Assembly: GCF_019703515.2 (NCBI RefSeq)
Contig: NC_059388.1
Location: forward strand, 3,767,479-3,831,478
Source: Myxocyprinus asiaticus
Lineage: Eukaryota > Chordata > Actinopteri > Cypriniformes > Catostomidae
Direction of reading: 5' to 3'
Length of the DNA: 64,000 nucleotides
Shown: piece after piece, positions 34,165 to 45,330 of the stretch
How the letters are laid out: every line of letters starts with the position of its first letter
Numbering within the stretch: the first letter of the stretch is position 1
Made by a program: the position numbers and the translations under genes
Notes under the pieces: generated by a model
What the model saw: the letters and a program-made list of their open reading frames with translations, nothing else
The model's database searches: none
What the model was told of the DNA's origin: nothing

Positions 34165-34327
34165 TCCAGTTTTTGGTGTGCTATTGCAGAACCAATGTCC
34201 AAAAGTGTTTATCTATCGTAGACAATAAGGCAGACAACATTCAAGACAAAAAACATAAGAATTGTAGACAAAACAAACAAAAATCTGCAATATTGCAGCA
34301 GTAGCCATACTCGGCGCCATCTTGGAG

Positions 34328-35767
34328 CACCAGCACCGCCTTTCCTGTTTCGCAGCTCTCAATGTTTCATTCCTTGGTTTTAATCACACATATGTATTTA
34401 TTTATGTATCGTACGATACAATACGTTACAATATTTTTTTACACCCTAGCTTTGGCTTTGGTTAAGGGTAAGGATGTCTGTTTTGTTCACCTCTCATTTA
34501 TCTTTTTGAACACAATCGTTTAGGTTTAGGTGTTGTTTTAGGGTAAGGATATCCGTTTTGTTTACCTCTTATTTATCTTTAAGAACACTATTGGTCAGGT
34601 TCAGGCTAAAGTTTTAGGTTAGGGAGGTTTGTTTACTTATTAAAACATCTAATATTTAGATTTAGGGTAAAGGTTCATTTAACATAATTTCACTCACTTT
34701 TGGCAATTTCTGTTGAGGGCATGTCAATTAAAGAATCATAGTGGAAGCAAATTTTTTTCTATTTTACTTGTGGATTTTGGTTGTAAAAGACTCATTTAGC
34801 TGGTTTGTGAGGTGACAGGCATGTGCAATAAAACTACATTCCCATCATTATATGTAGCCTCACAAGAATAATTAAGTAGATAGATAAAGCATCAATTAAA
34901 CACCCAATACACACTTTGCTCTTCATTGGTGCTAAAGAAGCTTCCTGCCTTTGTCAGAAAGTGAAAAAGAGAGAAAGAAATATTGAATAGTTGGCCCATT
35001 CTTTCTCACTAAAATCACTTCAATGCACATCACAACGTAATTATGACTTCTAACCTCGTAGGTACAAACTTCCCAGGAGGACTTGAATCCAGCATAAGCC
35101 ACAATACAACTGAAATAATCTTTATACTGGCTATGAGTTAAAATGGATTTGACATAAGGTTGATAAAAATAAATAAAAAAAGCTGTAATTGTCCATAACA
35201 AATTGGAACACTGAAGGAGGGACCTGAGCCATATTTAGTGACACGAATATAGACTTGGAGGTAGGCTCTTTTTGTTTTGTTTTTTTCACACATATTCTGT
35301 TTTTTCACCTGATTTCTAGGAGAATCCATTGATCCGCTGCCATAATCAGATGTCAAATGATTGGGCAATATATGTTTGTGAGCTTTGGGTGACATGAATG
35401 AGATTTATTTTATGACAAACGGTTCTGCCTGGCTCCCACATCTGTGATTTAACTGTAAGATAATACAAAATATCAAGGTAACTATCATTTCCCATGAAAG
35501 AATATGAATTATGTTCAATTAACTATTTCTAACTCTTTTGAGAATGCTGTGCAAAATACATTAAGTAGAGATGTAGAAATTCAGTTTTAAATACAAAGAG
35601 TATAAGAAGACTATATTATGGAAATTCATATTACATTTTTAGGGGTTAGACTTGAACCTTTCAGGGATGGTAATGCTCCGGCTGGCTAGCCATACACATG
35701 AAATCGGCCCATAGGTGATGTTATAGTGAACAAAACAAAACAAAAAATCATATTTTGGGCCATTACT
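34328..35767. other. unassigned stretch with degenerate GGTTAGGG-like repeats
   Basis: Three diverged units of about 80 bases lie at 34455-34690, each with a GGTAAGGATnTCnGTTTTGTT and CTCnTTTATCTTTnnGAACAC core (clear in the first two, weak in the third). The rest is AT-rich with no gene. Confidence 0.5.
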
Positions 35768-36210
35768 CTTTTTTTCTTTTCTTTTTTTCTCCCATTTTCT
35801 TCACAATTTGGAATGCCCAATTACCATTACTTAGTAGGTCCTCGTGGTGGCGCGGTTACTCACCTCAATCCGGGTGGTGGAGGACAAGTCTCAGTTGCCT
35901 CCGCTTCTGAGACAGTCAATCCACACATCTTACACTGTTGCTCGTTGTGCATGACACCGCGGAGACTCCAAGCATGTGGAGGCTCATGCTACTCTCCGTG
36001 ATCCACACACAACTTACCATGTGCCCCATTGAGAGCAAGAAGCACTAATCGCGACCACGAGGAAGTTACCCCATGTGACTCCTCCCTAGCAACCGGGCCA
36101 ATTTGGTTGCTTAGGAGACCTGGCTGGAGTCACTCAGCACACCCTGGATTCGAACTTGCGTCTCCAGGGGTGGTAGTCAGTGTCAGTTCTCGCTGAGCTA
36201 CCCAGGCCCC
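35768..36210 (-). mobile_element. tRNA-derived SINE (HAmo-like)
   Basis: On the minus strand the element begins GGGGCCTGGGTAGCTCAGCG, a tRNA-like head with an A box. GTTCGAATCC follows as B box (36146-36155 on the plus strand as GGATTCGAAC). The body includes CCGGTTGCTAGGGAGGAGTC, and the tail runs to TTGGGCATTCCAAATTGTG and a pyrimidine/purine-rich end. The length (about 440) and motifs agree with what I remember of the cyprinid HAmo SINE. The internal promoter looks intact. A truncated relative lies at 57525-57665. Confidence 0.8.
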
Positions 36211-37742
36211 TTTGGGCCATAACTCTTGGGCCGTAAGGGCTAGAAACAAAATTATTTTTTCCTGTAATTCCTTGCATCCAGCCAATTTTGGCTCTGCCCC
36301 CTTGTTTTCCCACTATTTTGGATTGTTTGAAAAAACAAAATCTAAATGAACTCATCCTAGGCTGTTTGCCCCTAGTGTGTGTCTATGTGTGCTTGTGTTT
36401 TTGGAGTTCAGGATTTTGGAAAGAAGGGTAGTGGCTAATTCAGCGGCATCTGTTGGAAGATCCAGAATGGCTAAAATCACTTACAGCACCTTGAGGAAAC
36501 TCTGAATTCTCATCTCTCTGAATTGTAATGTTGGAAGGGGAGTGTTATAATCAAAAATGCCATAGGGCAACTCTGCAGTCGATAAAAGTGAATGATTTTG
36601 CAAAGTTACTACAATTTTCACTGCTGTATTTCAACAATATTCAGGTGTTGTGTACAGCAGAGCTTACAGTCAGCTAATGCAGAGCTAATAGCTCACCCTT
36701 CATGGCTTGCATTATGCAAATTAATAAATTATTTTTGAGATACAGTACAATGCATAAATAAATCAAATAGGTTAGTAAAAGACTGATTTGCTAAAGTGTG
36801 TGACATTAGTGCCATCAAATCTTTGAAAAATGTCTTTAGTACTTAGTTGCAAGAAATCCACAAGGACAGCTTTTCTGAGTTACTGTACGTCTGCAACAAT
36901 TACTTTTGTACAGACAGAAATTATATTCTACATATATTTCTGCAAATTGCTTCAGTGTTTTCTTTACAACTGTTTACAGAGATTTCTGCACCATTCTTTT
37001 ATTGTTGTATCAACTATATGTGACAACCCTGACTCTAAATGCCAAGTTAGAAATATTGTTTTAGAAACATCGGACATCCCTGATAACACACATTCAAGGG
37101 TAGTATACAATTTTGGATCTTATTGAATATTGATTGAATCTAGCCACCATTGTAGGCTAGAGGTTTGAAACGGGCATTAAGTTGAAGCTTGAACTCGGCC
37201 TATACCCGAGACCATGTGACTCCTGGACCAGAACCATCCATTTTTAAGAGCAAATCCAACCCGAATTCGAAATCACATGCTCTCTTTATAATTTCTTCTC
37301 CAAGCATTGTGGACAATATCCTTAACAGTATAGAAACAAACAATTCTGCCAAAAATCTTCATTCAGTACGGTAGATGAAAGGCTAATTTCTCAGTGGGTT
37401 TCCTTATTGCCTCATCCTCGTATATTAAAGTTACTCTAATTTCATTTATTAGGCAGGATGCAATCAGACGCTTCCAACTATGCTTCTTATTTTTTCTCTC
37501 ACCTCGCAAACTACTTGACTAGCAGGATTATTATTTTTTTTTTCAAAACTGTAAGTTACAGTAAGGCAGTTTAACAGGTTATGCCAAATGAGTCATTCTC
37601 ATGACAAAAGTTCATGCATACCCACCTATGGTTCAGTGCATACCAACCCTTTCTGTTCAGTTACCAGTTATTGGATGTGTATTCATTCGATGATGCGGAC
37701 TTAACCCTGTGCTAAAATACACAGTCAGTGTTTCCTACAACC
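36211..37742. other. unassigned stretch
   Basis: No gene or element end is recognised. The frame at 36830-37126 (98 codons) has no domain I know and no supporting context. Confidence 0.5.
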
Positions 37743-38035
37743 ATTCTTTTGAATCTACAGTGCAAAACATAAAGTGCTACCAGTGTAGTCTGATTCCCAA
37801 ATGAATGGCTCTTTTGAGATGGTTCATTTGAATCTACAATGCGACCAGTGTAGCACGATTCCCAAAGAAATGACTCTTATGGATTGTTTCTTTTGAATCC
37901 ACACTCTTATGAGTCGGTTCTTTTGAATCTACTGTGCGAAACATACAGTGCGACTTGTGTGCAAAGATTCCCGAACAAATTACACCGATGAGTAGGTTCT
38001 TTTGAATCTACAGTGCAAAACATACAGTGCTTACT
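37743..38035. repeat. degenerate tandem repeat, about five units
   Basis: Each unit starts TTCTTTTGAATCTACAGTGC or a variant (37745, 37823, 37886, 37918, 37999). Full units continue with AAACATACAGTGC, CCAGTGTAG, GATTCCCAAA and CTCTTATGAGTCGG. Units are 30-80 bases because of internal deletions. Confidence 0.8.
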
Positions 38036-38520
38036 ACTGACCAAATGTCTTCTATCAGCTCTTGTGTAGTGTACACACCGTGACCCATTTTTTTGGGTTG
38101 GGACCCACAAGTACAGTACCACTGCTTTAAACAATCTAATGCATTCAAGATAGTAATATTTTTTCAGTATGTGTGTTCCTTCCAAATCAAACTCATGACC
38201 TTGGCATTGGTAGACGAAGATCAGTTTGATCAAAACATTGCTGTTGCTTTTAAACAATGAAAGGGAATAATATAACAGTGTGCAGATCTACTTCTTCAGT
38301 TACATTTTAATGCTTTTTGCCTTGATCTAGCACCTGTTGAAAAAGTATTCACTGTGCGTGCATTTTTCCTTTTTCATTGGCATTGGTAGTGCAGTACACT
38401 AGTGGAGAAAGAAAATACAAAGTATTTTGTTACGAAACCATGAATGCATGGGATAACAATACATAAATATCACAAATGTCCTCAACTGTTCACAGCTAAA
38501 CACTACACACTATCTCCGCC

Positions 38521-39126
38521 TGCCATGGCTTCGCCCCTCGAGCCTCCCACAGCTCCGCCTTCCACAGCTCCACCCTCAGAGTCTTCCATGGCTCTAGTCC
38601 CTAGTCTGTGGTCGCCTCCCAGGCCTCCTGACCCTGTCTCAGCCCTATGGCCTCCTACCAGACCTCCTGACCCGTCCCTACCCTGTGGTTGCCTCCCAGG
38701 CCTCCTAACCCTGTCTCTAGTCTGTGGCCACCTCCCAGGCCTCCTGATTCATTCCCCACCCTGAGGTGGTCTCCTGGGTCCCCTGGCCGTCCGCCTGATC
38801 TACTATGGTCTCCTGGCCGTCCGCCTGATCTGCTCTGGTTTTCTCGGTCTCCTGGCTGTCCACCTGATCTGCTCTGGTCTCCCTGGTCTCCTGGCCATCC
38901 ACCTGATCGGCCTGGTCTCCTTGGTCCCCTGGCCGTCCGCCTGATCTGCTGTGGTCTCCTTGGTCTCTCAGCCATCTGCCCGATCTACTCTGGTCTCCTT
39001 GGTCTCCCGGCCTTCCGCCTGATCTGCTCTGGCCTCTTTGGTCTCCGGCTCCATCTTGACCCTGCCTCCATTACCTGCCTTTTTGGGGGACAGGGGCCGC
39101 CCATTAGGTGGGGGGTTATGTCATGA
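38521..39126 (+). pseudogene. proline-rich repeat frames in the element interior
   Basis: Two overlapping plus frames (38524-38764 and 38689-39126) are proline/leucine-rich (PPRPPDPVSALWPP; GLLGLPAFRLICS). The minus strand is also open over 38975-38655 (SRSGGQPGDRENQ-type units). The repeat is 13 codons long in either direction. Open frames on both strands are expected for a repeat with a multiple-of-three unit, so coding is doubtful. Confidence 0.3.
38775..39050. repeat. 39-bp tandem repeat, about seven units
   Basis: Units follow CTGGTCTCCTTGGTCTCC plus TGGCCGTCCGCCTGATCTGCT with point changes and some shortened members. They fill most of the interior of the LTR element. Confidence 0.85.
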
Positions 39127-39465
39127 TTCAGTGTTGTTTTGCCCTGTGTTTTGCCTCTGTCATCTGTCTCTAGTCTCTAACCCTAACCCTATTTCCCATA
39201 ATTCACTGCCCTGATAACTACCAGCTGTTCCCTATTGTTCTCACCTGTTTTTCATTATCTCTGTGTTTATATTGCCCTGATGTCTGTTTTACCTTTGTCA
39301 GTTGTTGTGTTTTTCTCCAGTTCATGTTCCGGTTGATATCTTGTTTGTAGATGTTTGTTTTTGTTTCCCAGTCTTGCCCTGTTCCAGCGTTTATCCTGTT
39401 TTTGTACTTTGATTTATTTATTTATCATTAAAAGTTTGCTGCACCTAGATCCCGCTCTCGTGACA
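39119..39465 (+). repeat. LTR of the non-autonomous element
   Basis: It starts TGTCATGATTC and ends CTCTCGTGACA (347 bases), with imperfect inverted ends TGTCA/TGACA. A polyadenylation-like ATTAAA occurs at 39428-39433. Two CCCTAA units at 39179-39190 are part of the LTR. Confidence 0.75.
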
Positions 39466-40634
39466 TCCTTCAGATGTTACAAAAACTTACTCAAACTCAA
39501 AACTGCTGAGAAAAAAGGACAGAGCAGCCTTACAGTATCTGTCAAAGCAAATCAGTATGAGAAAAAAAATATGTTTAAACTAGTTACAAAGATAAGTCTT
39601 TACATTCTTGTCATAAATAATCAATGATGTAATAAAGAGCAATATTGGACAAGAAATGCTGCATCTAGCTGCTATTTATTGACAGTACATATCAAAGAAA
39701 TCAACTCTAAATGTAACATTACATTACTGTCAACCAGTTCTACAGCTGGCATCAGTTTCCACATTGCACTCAAGGATGTTAGAGATGCATTCCTTTCTTT
39801 TATTCTGTCAGTCTGTCTGTCTGTCCATCTGTCTTTCAGTCGTTTGTTTGTTCATTCTTTACTTTATTCTTGTTTTTTTGTTGTAGTGTTACCCATAGTT
39901 TGTTCTATCTATCTATCTATCTATCTATCTATCATTTCTTTCTTTCTTTCTACAGCTGGCAGAACAGTTGAACTGGAGCATTCTGTTTCAAGTGCACAGT
40001 GTACTCCCACTCTCTGATTGACAGTGATGGAAGGGTGAGAAAAGAAGGGTGTTAGTAAGGGTGAGAGAGAAGAAAAGCAAGTGAAGGAGAGTTGTGGAGC
40101 TGCAAAAAATGATAGATTTTACTTAGTAGTGCTGGCAAGACGGTACAAGCTTCAATAGCTGGATCGCTCACTGGCAGGGCAGCAGAGAGCCAGATGGGGT
40201 TTAGGGTAGCAGCAAACAAAGGACTTAACAGTAAAAGGCAGTTAACCTATGGTCAATTTGTAATGATTTTGTTAAGAACTTTGTAATGATAAAGCACTGT
40301 ACAGTAATCAATTAATAAAATCTAGATTTGCATTTCCAAAAAAGGCCATACCAGTGCTCACAAAGCAATATCCAATGGAGAGTTGCACAGGGGCTGTGAG
40401 GAGTTCTCGGATCTCGGGATAGCACTTTAGATGTATTGAATGATAGTCATTGCTCAATCAGCTAATGGTAAATGCGCTGGCTGTCACTCTCCTATACTGC
40501 AGACACAAACAAAGCCGTTTTGCTGCGACTACAATTACAATGTTTTGTGAACAAATTGTTTATGGTCACTTATGGTGAAATGGGTGGTTCTAGGGCTACT
40601 GAGGCTTAAGCCATAATGGTTTTTATCATCTTGT
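39466..40634. other. unassigned stretch with a (CTAT)n microsatellite
   Basis: (CTAT)n lies at 39905-39933, followed by (CTTT)n-like sequence. There is no gene and no recognisable left LTR for Gypsy-2, although one would be expected just before 40635. Confidence 0.55.
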
Positions 40635-41720
40635 AGGGAGGTAGAAGCCTTGCAAACCATGATCGCTTTTCAAGCTGAGGTACTTACAGAACATCATCAA
40701 CAACTTGAAGCACTATGGGAAACCAACAAGAATATGGTGGAATTCATTAGTTCTTTGTCACCATGAACGGAGACTCATCCTCCAACAACAACACCGGCAA
40801 TGTCAGGTGATTTTTCTCCTAACGCTAGAATGCCGCTTCCTGAAAAGTTTGATGGGTCACCAGAGAAATGTTAGAGTTTTCTACACCAATGTTCAATATA
40901 TCTCTCTCAGCAACCTGGCTTATATCCTACTGAGGAAGCCAAGGTGGCATTTGTTCTCTTGTTACTCACCGGTGAGGCACTCGAATGGGCCACAGCGGTA
41001 TGGGATAATGATCAAGTTTAAATGATTTTAAGGCATGCTACGTGAGGTTTTTGAATTCCCTGTGGGAGGACGTGAGATAGGCATTCAACTTTTTCAGTGG
41101 CAACAGGGGAGAAAATTGCCATCCGTGTATGCTGTGAAATTTTTCACATTGGCGGCACAAAATGGGTGAAATGAAACCACCCTAAGATGGTGTATCACGA
41201 GTGGCTCACACCACAACTCCAGGCTGAACTCGCTTGCAGAGATGACACACTATTATTAAATCAGTTCATCATTTTGTTAATATGTCTTGATAATTTGATG
41301 TGGAACAGTCCACACAATAGAGTTTTTCTCTGTCTGAACACTCTGCCCATGCGTCGGCGGCAGCATAACAATGGAAAAACCTATGCAGATCGGTCAAGCC
41401 AGTTTGTCGACTACCGAGAGAACCAGATGTCTCAGGGAGGGATTATGTTTTTATTGTGGAGAACCTGGACATTGTTGTGCCCAGTGCCCAAAGAAACCCA
41501 CACGTGCTATGAATCCAACATCAAGGGTGAGTGATAATATTTCCCCCTCTATGAATAGAAATAGTCTCATTGTACCTGTTACCCTCACACATATGAATGA
41601 ACTCTTTCCCACCACAGCCTTGGTAGACTATGGAGCGGCTGCAAACTTTATCAATTCTGGGCTGGCAGAAACATTGTCTACCATGAGTCACTTGTACTCT
41701 TCGTGTTACAGCTATTGACA
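40635..41720 (+). pseudogene. Gypsy-2 gag, zinc knuckle and protease remnants
   Basis: The gag N-terminus (QTMIAFQAEVLTEHHQQLEA) stops at TGA near 40765 and resumes with RMPLPEKFDGSPEKC. The frame 41371-41718 has CFYCGEPGHCCAQC (CX2CX4HX4C zinc knuckle). It continues with TALVDYGAAANFI, where Tyr replaces the Ser of the protease DSG motif, so the protease is dead. Confidence 0.87.
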
Positions 41721-42036
41721 ACCAACCTATTTGAAATGCCCTTCTTATGAAAAAGAAAAAAAAAACGTGCCATTAGAACCAAATACTGGTCTTTTTCTTA
41801 TGGAAATACTAGTTTTCTTCATTATCTCTTCTCCTGTTAACAGAGATGTATCTCTGTATCTCTTCTCCTTAGTCAGAGAGTCACCTAAATATATTTAGTG
41901 ATTTTCAGTATCCTTCACATTATAAAGATATGTCCACCAAGTCATTTATTTCAGGCCATTCAAATAAATTGCCCATGGTACCATCCCATTTCCAATGTAT
42001 CTAAAGGGCTGAAATAGTTGGTTGGTGGACATTAGT

Positions 42037-43485
42037 TTTATCAAGTCAAGTCATTTTTATTTGTATAGTGCTTTTCACAACACACATCATTTCAAAGCAG
42101 CTTTACAGAAAATTATGCTTTAACAGACAATGAAACTGTAATATATATATAAAGTTTTAGAGTCATTACTGTGTAATCTGATTAAAAATGATCATTAAAT
42201 AATAATTGTATTTAAAACCCCAGTGAGCAAACCAAAGGCGACTGTGGCAAGGAACACAAAACTCCATTAGATGTTGTTTAATGGAGAAAAATAACCTTGG
42301 GAGAAACCAGGTTCACTCTGGGGGCCAGTTCCCCTCTGGCTAAAAAGTATGAATATAATGACAATATTAGTTATTTGTGTGCAGTGCATGGTTTAAAATT
42401 TGTAAACTAAGTGTTAAGGTCCAGTGTTTTAACAAATATTTTGTATGAACTGTAAGATTAATGACTAATGTCTTTGAAGTCTATCCTGGATTAACTGCAG
42501 AAGTTCACATAGATGCATTGTCCTTTGTTAGTTGGCTGATGAAGGCTTTTGTGGGCAATTAATCGATAGTATATGTATTCCATTTCAAGAGTGTAGTCCA
42601 TCAGTAGACAAAGGTAATGCAGGCAGAGATAAATGAGGTGCATTGCAGTTCAACTGACAGGTCATTTCGGTAATGTTCGGTGGGGTCCATCCTAAGTCCA
42701 AGTTTCAGACAGTGGCACATGAAGTATCCGATGTCTTAAAGTTGGAGTTGGCATCAGTTCATCCTCTGAAGTCCATCGTAAAAACTGAAGTGATGTCTGG
42801 CTAGCACTGGCTGGAGTTTGTCATCATCACTCAGTGACATGTAGCAGAGGAGTCCGGCACCAAGCAGGAATGGAGCTGGATATGGCTGGCTCTGGTAACC
42901 TCGGGATATGAATCCCGGGGTTGAGACAGGGAAACAAATAGAATAATATTAGCGTAGATGCCATTCAGTTTATTGCAGAGATATAGATTATGAGAAATGT
43001 TTCTGGTTATGGCAGACCTAACTAAAGCAGCCTAATTGTGAGTTGATAGACAAATTAGGTGTATGCCTGACTAAATAGATGAGTCTTTAGTCTAGACTTA
43101 AATTGAGTGAGTGTGTGTGCATTCCGAACAGTGTTAGGGAGACTATTCCATAGTTTAGGAGCTAAAAAAGAAATAGGAAAATGATCTACCTCCTTTTGTG
43201 GATTTTGATATTCTAGGAACTATTAACAGGCCAGAATTTTGTGATCGTAATGAACGTGATGGAATATAGCGTGACAGAAGTTCACTGTGTACTGTGGAGC
43301 TAAAACATTCAAAGCTTTGTATGTAGTTAACAGAATTAGAAAATGTATATGAAATTTAACAGGTAACCAATGTAACGACAATAGAATGGGGCTAATATGA
43401 TCATATTTATTGGTTCTAGTCAGCACTCTGGCAGCTGCATTTTGAACCAATTGAAGTTTATTTATTGAACTTGCAGTACATCCTC
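42037..43485 (-). mobile_element. LINE-B copy 1 (Rex1-like), 5' truncated
   Basis: On the minus strand, the reverse transcriptase C-terminal part (VQNAAARVLTRTNKYDHISP, LHWLPVKFHI, TYKALNVLAPQY) lies at 43450-43223. A long 3' region follows with GAAAAGCACTATACAAATAA-like sequence, ending in the short repeat TGACTTGACTTGA (42037). The second copy is at 53820-55029. It entered Gypsy-2 between protease and RNase H. Confidence 0.85.
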
Positions 43486-43734
43486 CCTATAATGCATTAC
43501 AATAAACTTTCCAGTTTTTCTAAGTTCCAGGATCAGTATATTCACTAAATCTCATATTTAGGTGACTGTATGACCCTTCAAAACCTCAAAATTCCACTGT
43601 CCACTAAAGCACTATTTTTTTTTAAATGGGATAAATTTATATGGGAACTCCATATCTCTGTACTCTCAACCTGTACTCCCTGCGGGTGAAGGCCAAAGTG
43701 CAGGGGAAATGCTTTATGGGGGGGGGGGGGCTTC

Positions 43735-44400
43735 TTATAACTCCTGAGACTGTGAAAGAACTGCAAAGGTTTCTAGGTTTTTACAACTTTTAAAGGCGAT
43801 TTATCCAAGATTTCAGCACGATAACTGCTCCTTTAGCCTCTCTTCTGAAGGGAAAGCCCAGGGATCTCCAATGGTCTGATGATTAAGAGAAGGTTTACAT
43901 CAGCCCCAATACTGAAATATCCATGCATGAGACAATGGCAATAAGGGGCAGTCTTATCCCAACCCTGCTAAACTATTTCCTTGTGCTTTTTTTTATAGGA
44001 AACATACTTCCTCAGAGATAAAATATGACGTTGGTAACAAGGAGTTACATTCCATTAAGGAGGCCCTCATGAAATAGGGTTACTGGCTAGAGGGAGCCAA
44101 ATATCCCTTTCAGGTATTAACAGGTCATAAGAACTATGAGTATATTATGGCAGCCAAACAACTCAATCCCAGACAAGCCAGATGGGCCATATTTTTTTAA
44201 ACATTTCAGTTTCACAGTTTCATACTGACCAGGTAGCAAGAATTCCAAGGCAGATGCTCATTCCCGTCTATATGACACCCAGTCCAGTGATTTTCTCCCT
44301 GAACCAAATTCTGACACCATCTCTTATTGTAGCACCCATTAGATGGCAGATCATGGATGAAATTCAACAGGCCCATCAAATTAACCCCCTCCTGTAAAGT
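43735..44400 (+). pseudogene. Gypsy-2 RNase H remnants
   Basis: The pieces read [44 protein letters not shown], [30 protein letters not shown] and [16 protein letters not shown], scattered over all three frames. The order matches the same region in Gypsy-1. Confidence 0.78.
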
Positions 44401-44459
44401 GCCCACAGGGAAATACCTTTGAGCCAGAAACACACAGAAGGCAGGTAATGCAGTGGGTA

Positions 44460-45330
44460 CATACATCCCTAAGTTCTGGTCATCCAGGCATCCAGCAAAC
44501 TATAAAATTAATCAAGAATTGTTTCTGGTGGTCGAACACGAACATTACTAACTATGTTAACGGTTGTACTAGGGTTAGGGTTAGGGTTGTGTTTAGTCAC
44601 AGACCCCAAAAACAACTTGCAGGCCTACTTGAACCTCTACCTTTACCATGATGTCCTTGGTCTCATGTAGCCATTGATTTCATCACTGACCTCCCTTCCT
44701 CCTAGAACTACACAGCAGTAAAGGCAGTCATTGACTGTATCTCCAAGGCCTGCAAGTTAGTGCCATTGAAAGGTCTTCCCACCACCATGGAGACTGCAGA
44801 AGTACTGTTTAATCATGTCTTTCGTAATTATGGGTTGCCGGAAGATATAGTTTCGGACAGTGGGTCACAATTCACATCACGAGTATGGAAGGCTTTTTGT
44901 AAAAAAGCATACATCCCTAAGTTCTGGTCATCCAGGCATCCAGCAAACTACAAAATTAGTCAAGAATTGTTTCTGGTGGTCAAACATGAACATTACTAAC
45001 TATGTTAATGGTTGTACTATCTGTGTTTAGTCACAGACCCCAAAAACAACTTGCAAGCCTACTTGAACCTTTACCTTTACCACGATATCCTTGGTCTCAT
45101 GTAGCCATTGATTTCATCACTGACCTCCCTTCCTCCTAGAACTACACAGCAGTAAAGGCAGTCATTGACTGTATCTCCAAGGCCTGCAAGTTAGTGCCAT
45201 TGAAAGGTTTTCCCACCACCATGGAGACTGCAGAGGTACTGTTTAATCATGTCTTTCGTAATTATGGATTGCCGGAAGATATAGTTTCGGACAAGGGGTC
45301 ACAATTCACATCATGAGTATGGAAGGCTTT
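44460..45330 (+). repeat. tandem duplication of integrase sequence (period 448)
   Basis: The segment starting CATACATCCCTAAGTTCTGG at 44460 starts again at 44908. Both copies contain the integrase zinc-region remnant and core ([30 protein letters not shown]). They differ at scattered bases and in one place where the first copy has TAGGGTTAGGGTTAGGGTT (44570-44588) instead of a few bases. The duplication arose after insertion of the element. Confidence 0.92.

Larger units (their letters stand above)
31046..34327 (-). mobile_element. LINE-A copy 4, interrupted by an LTR element
   Basis: The copy starts on the minus strand near TCCAAGATGGCGCCGAGTAT (34327), runs through endonuclease and reverse transcriptase, and ends at about 31046. 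It lacks the last ~320 bases and the TGATTTGA tail seen in copy 1. It is interrupted at 33303-34164 by a small LTR element. Loss of the 3' end is unusual for a LINE and suggests later deletion. Confidence 0.9.
38520..39465 (+). mobile_element. non-autonomous LTR element, right half
   Basis: A C/T-rich interior (about 38520-39118) is followed by a purine-rich AGGTGGGGGGTTA (polypurine tract) and an LTR at 39119-39465. The interior lacks any enzyme gene. No left LTR was found, so the left side is lost or diverged beyond recognition. The build is like the element at 21.4-23.3 kb, but the sequences are not alike. Confidence 0.65.

Noticed and set aside
36830..37126. A 98-codon frame as a host exon
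   Set aside because: No recognisable domain, AT-rich composition, and no clear splice or promoter context.
37740..38035. Regular repeats considered as a CRISPR array
   Set aside because: Units are degenerate with no unique spacers, and the sequence is from a vertebrate.
39175..39192. CCCTAACCCTA as an interstitial telomere
   Set aside because: Only two units, and they are part of the LTR sequence itself.
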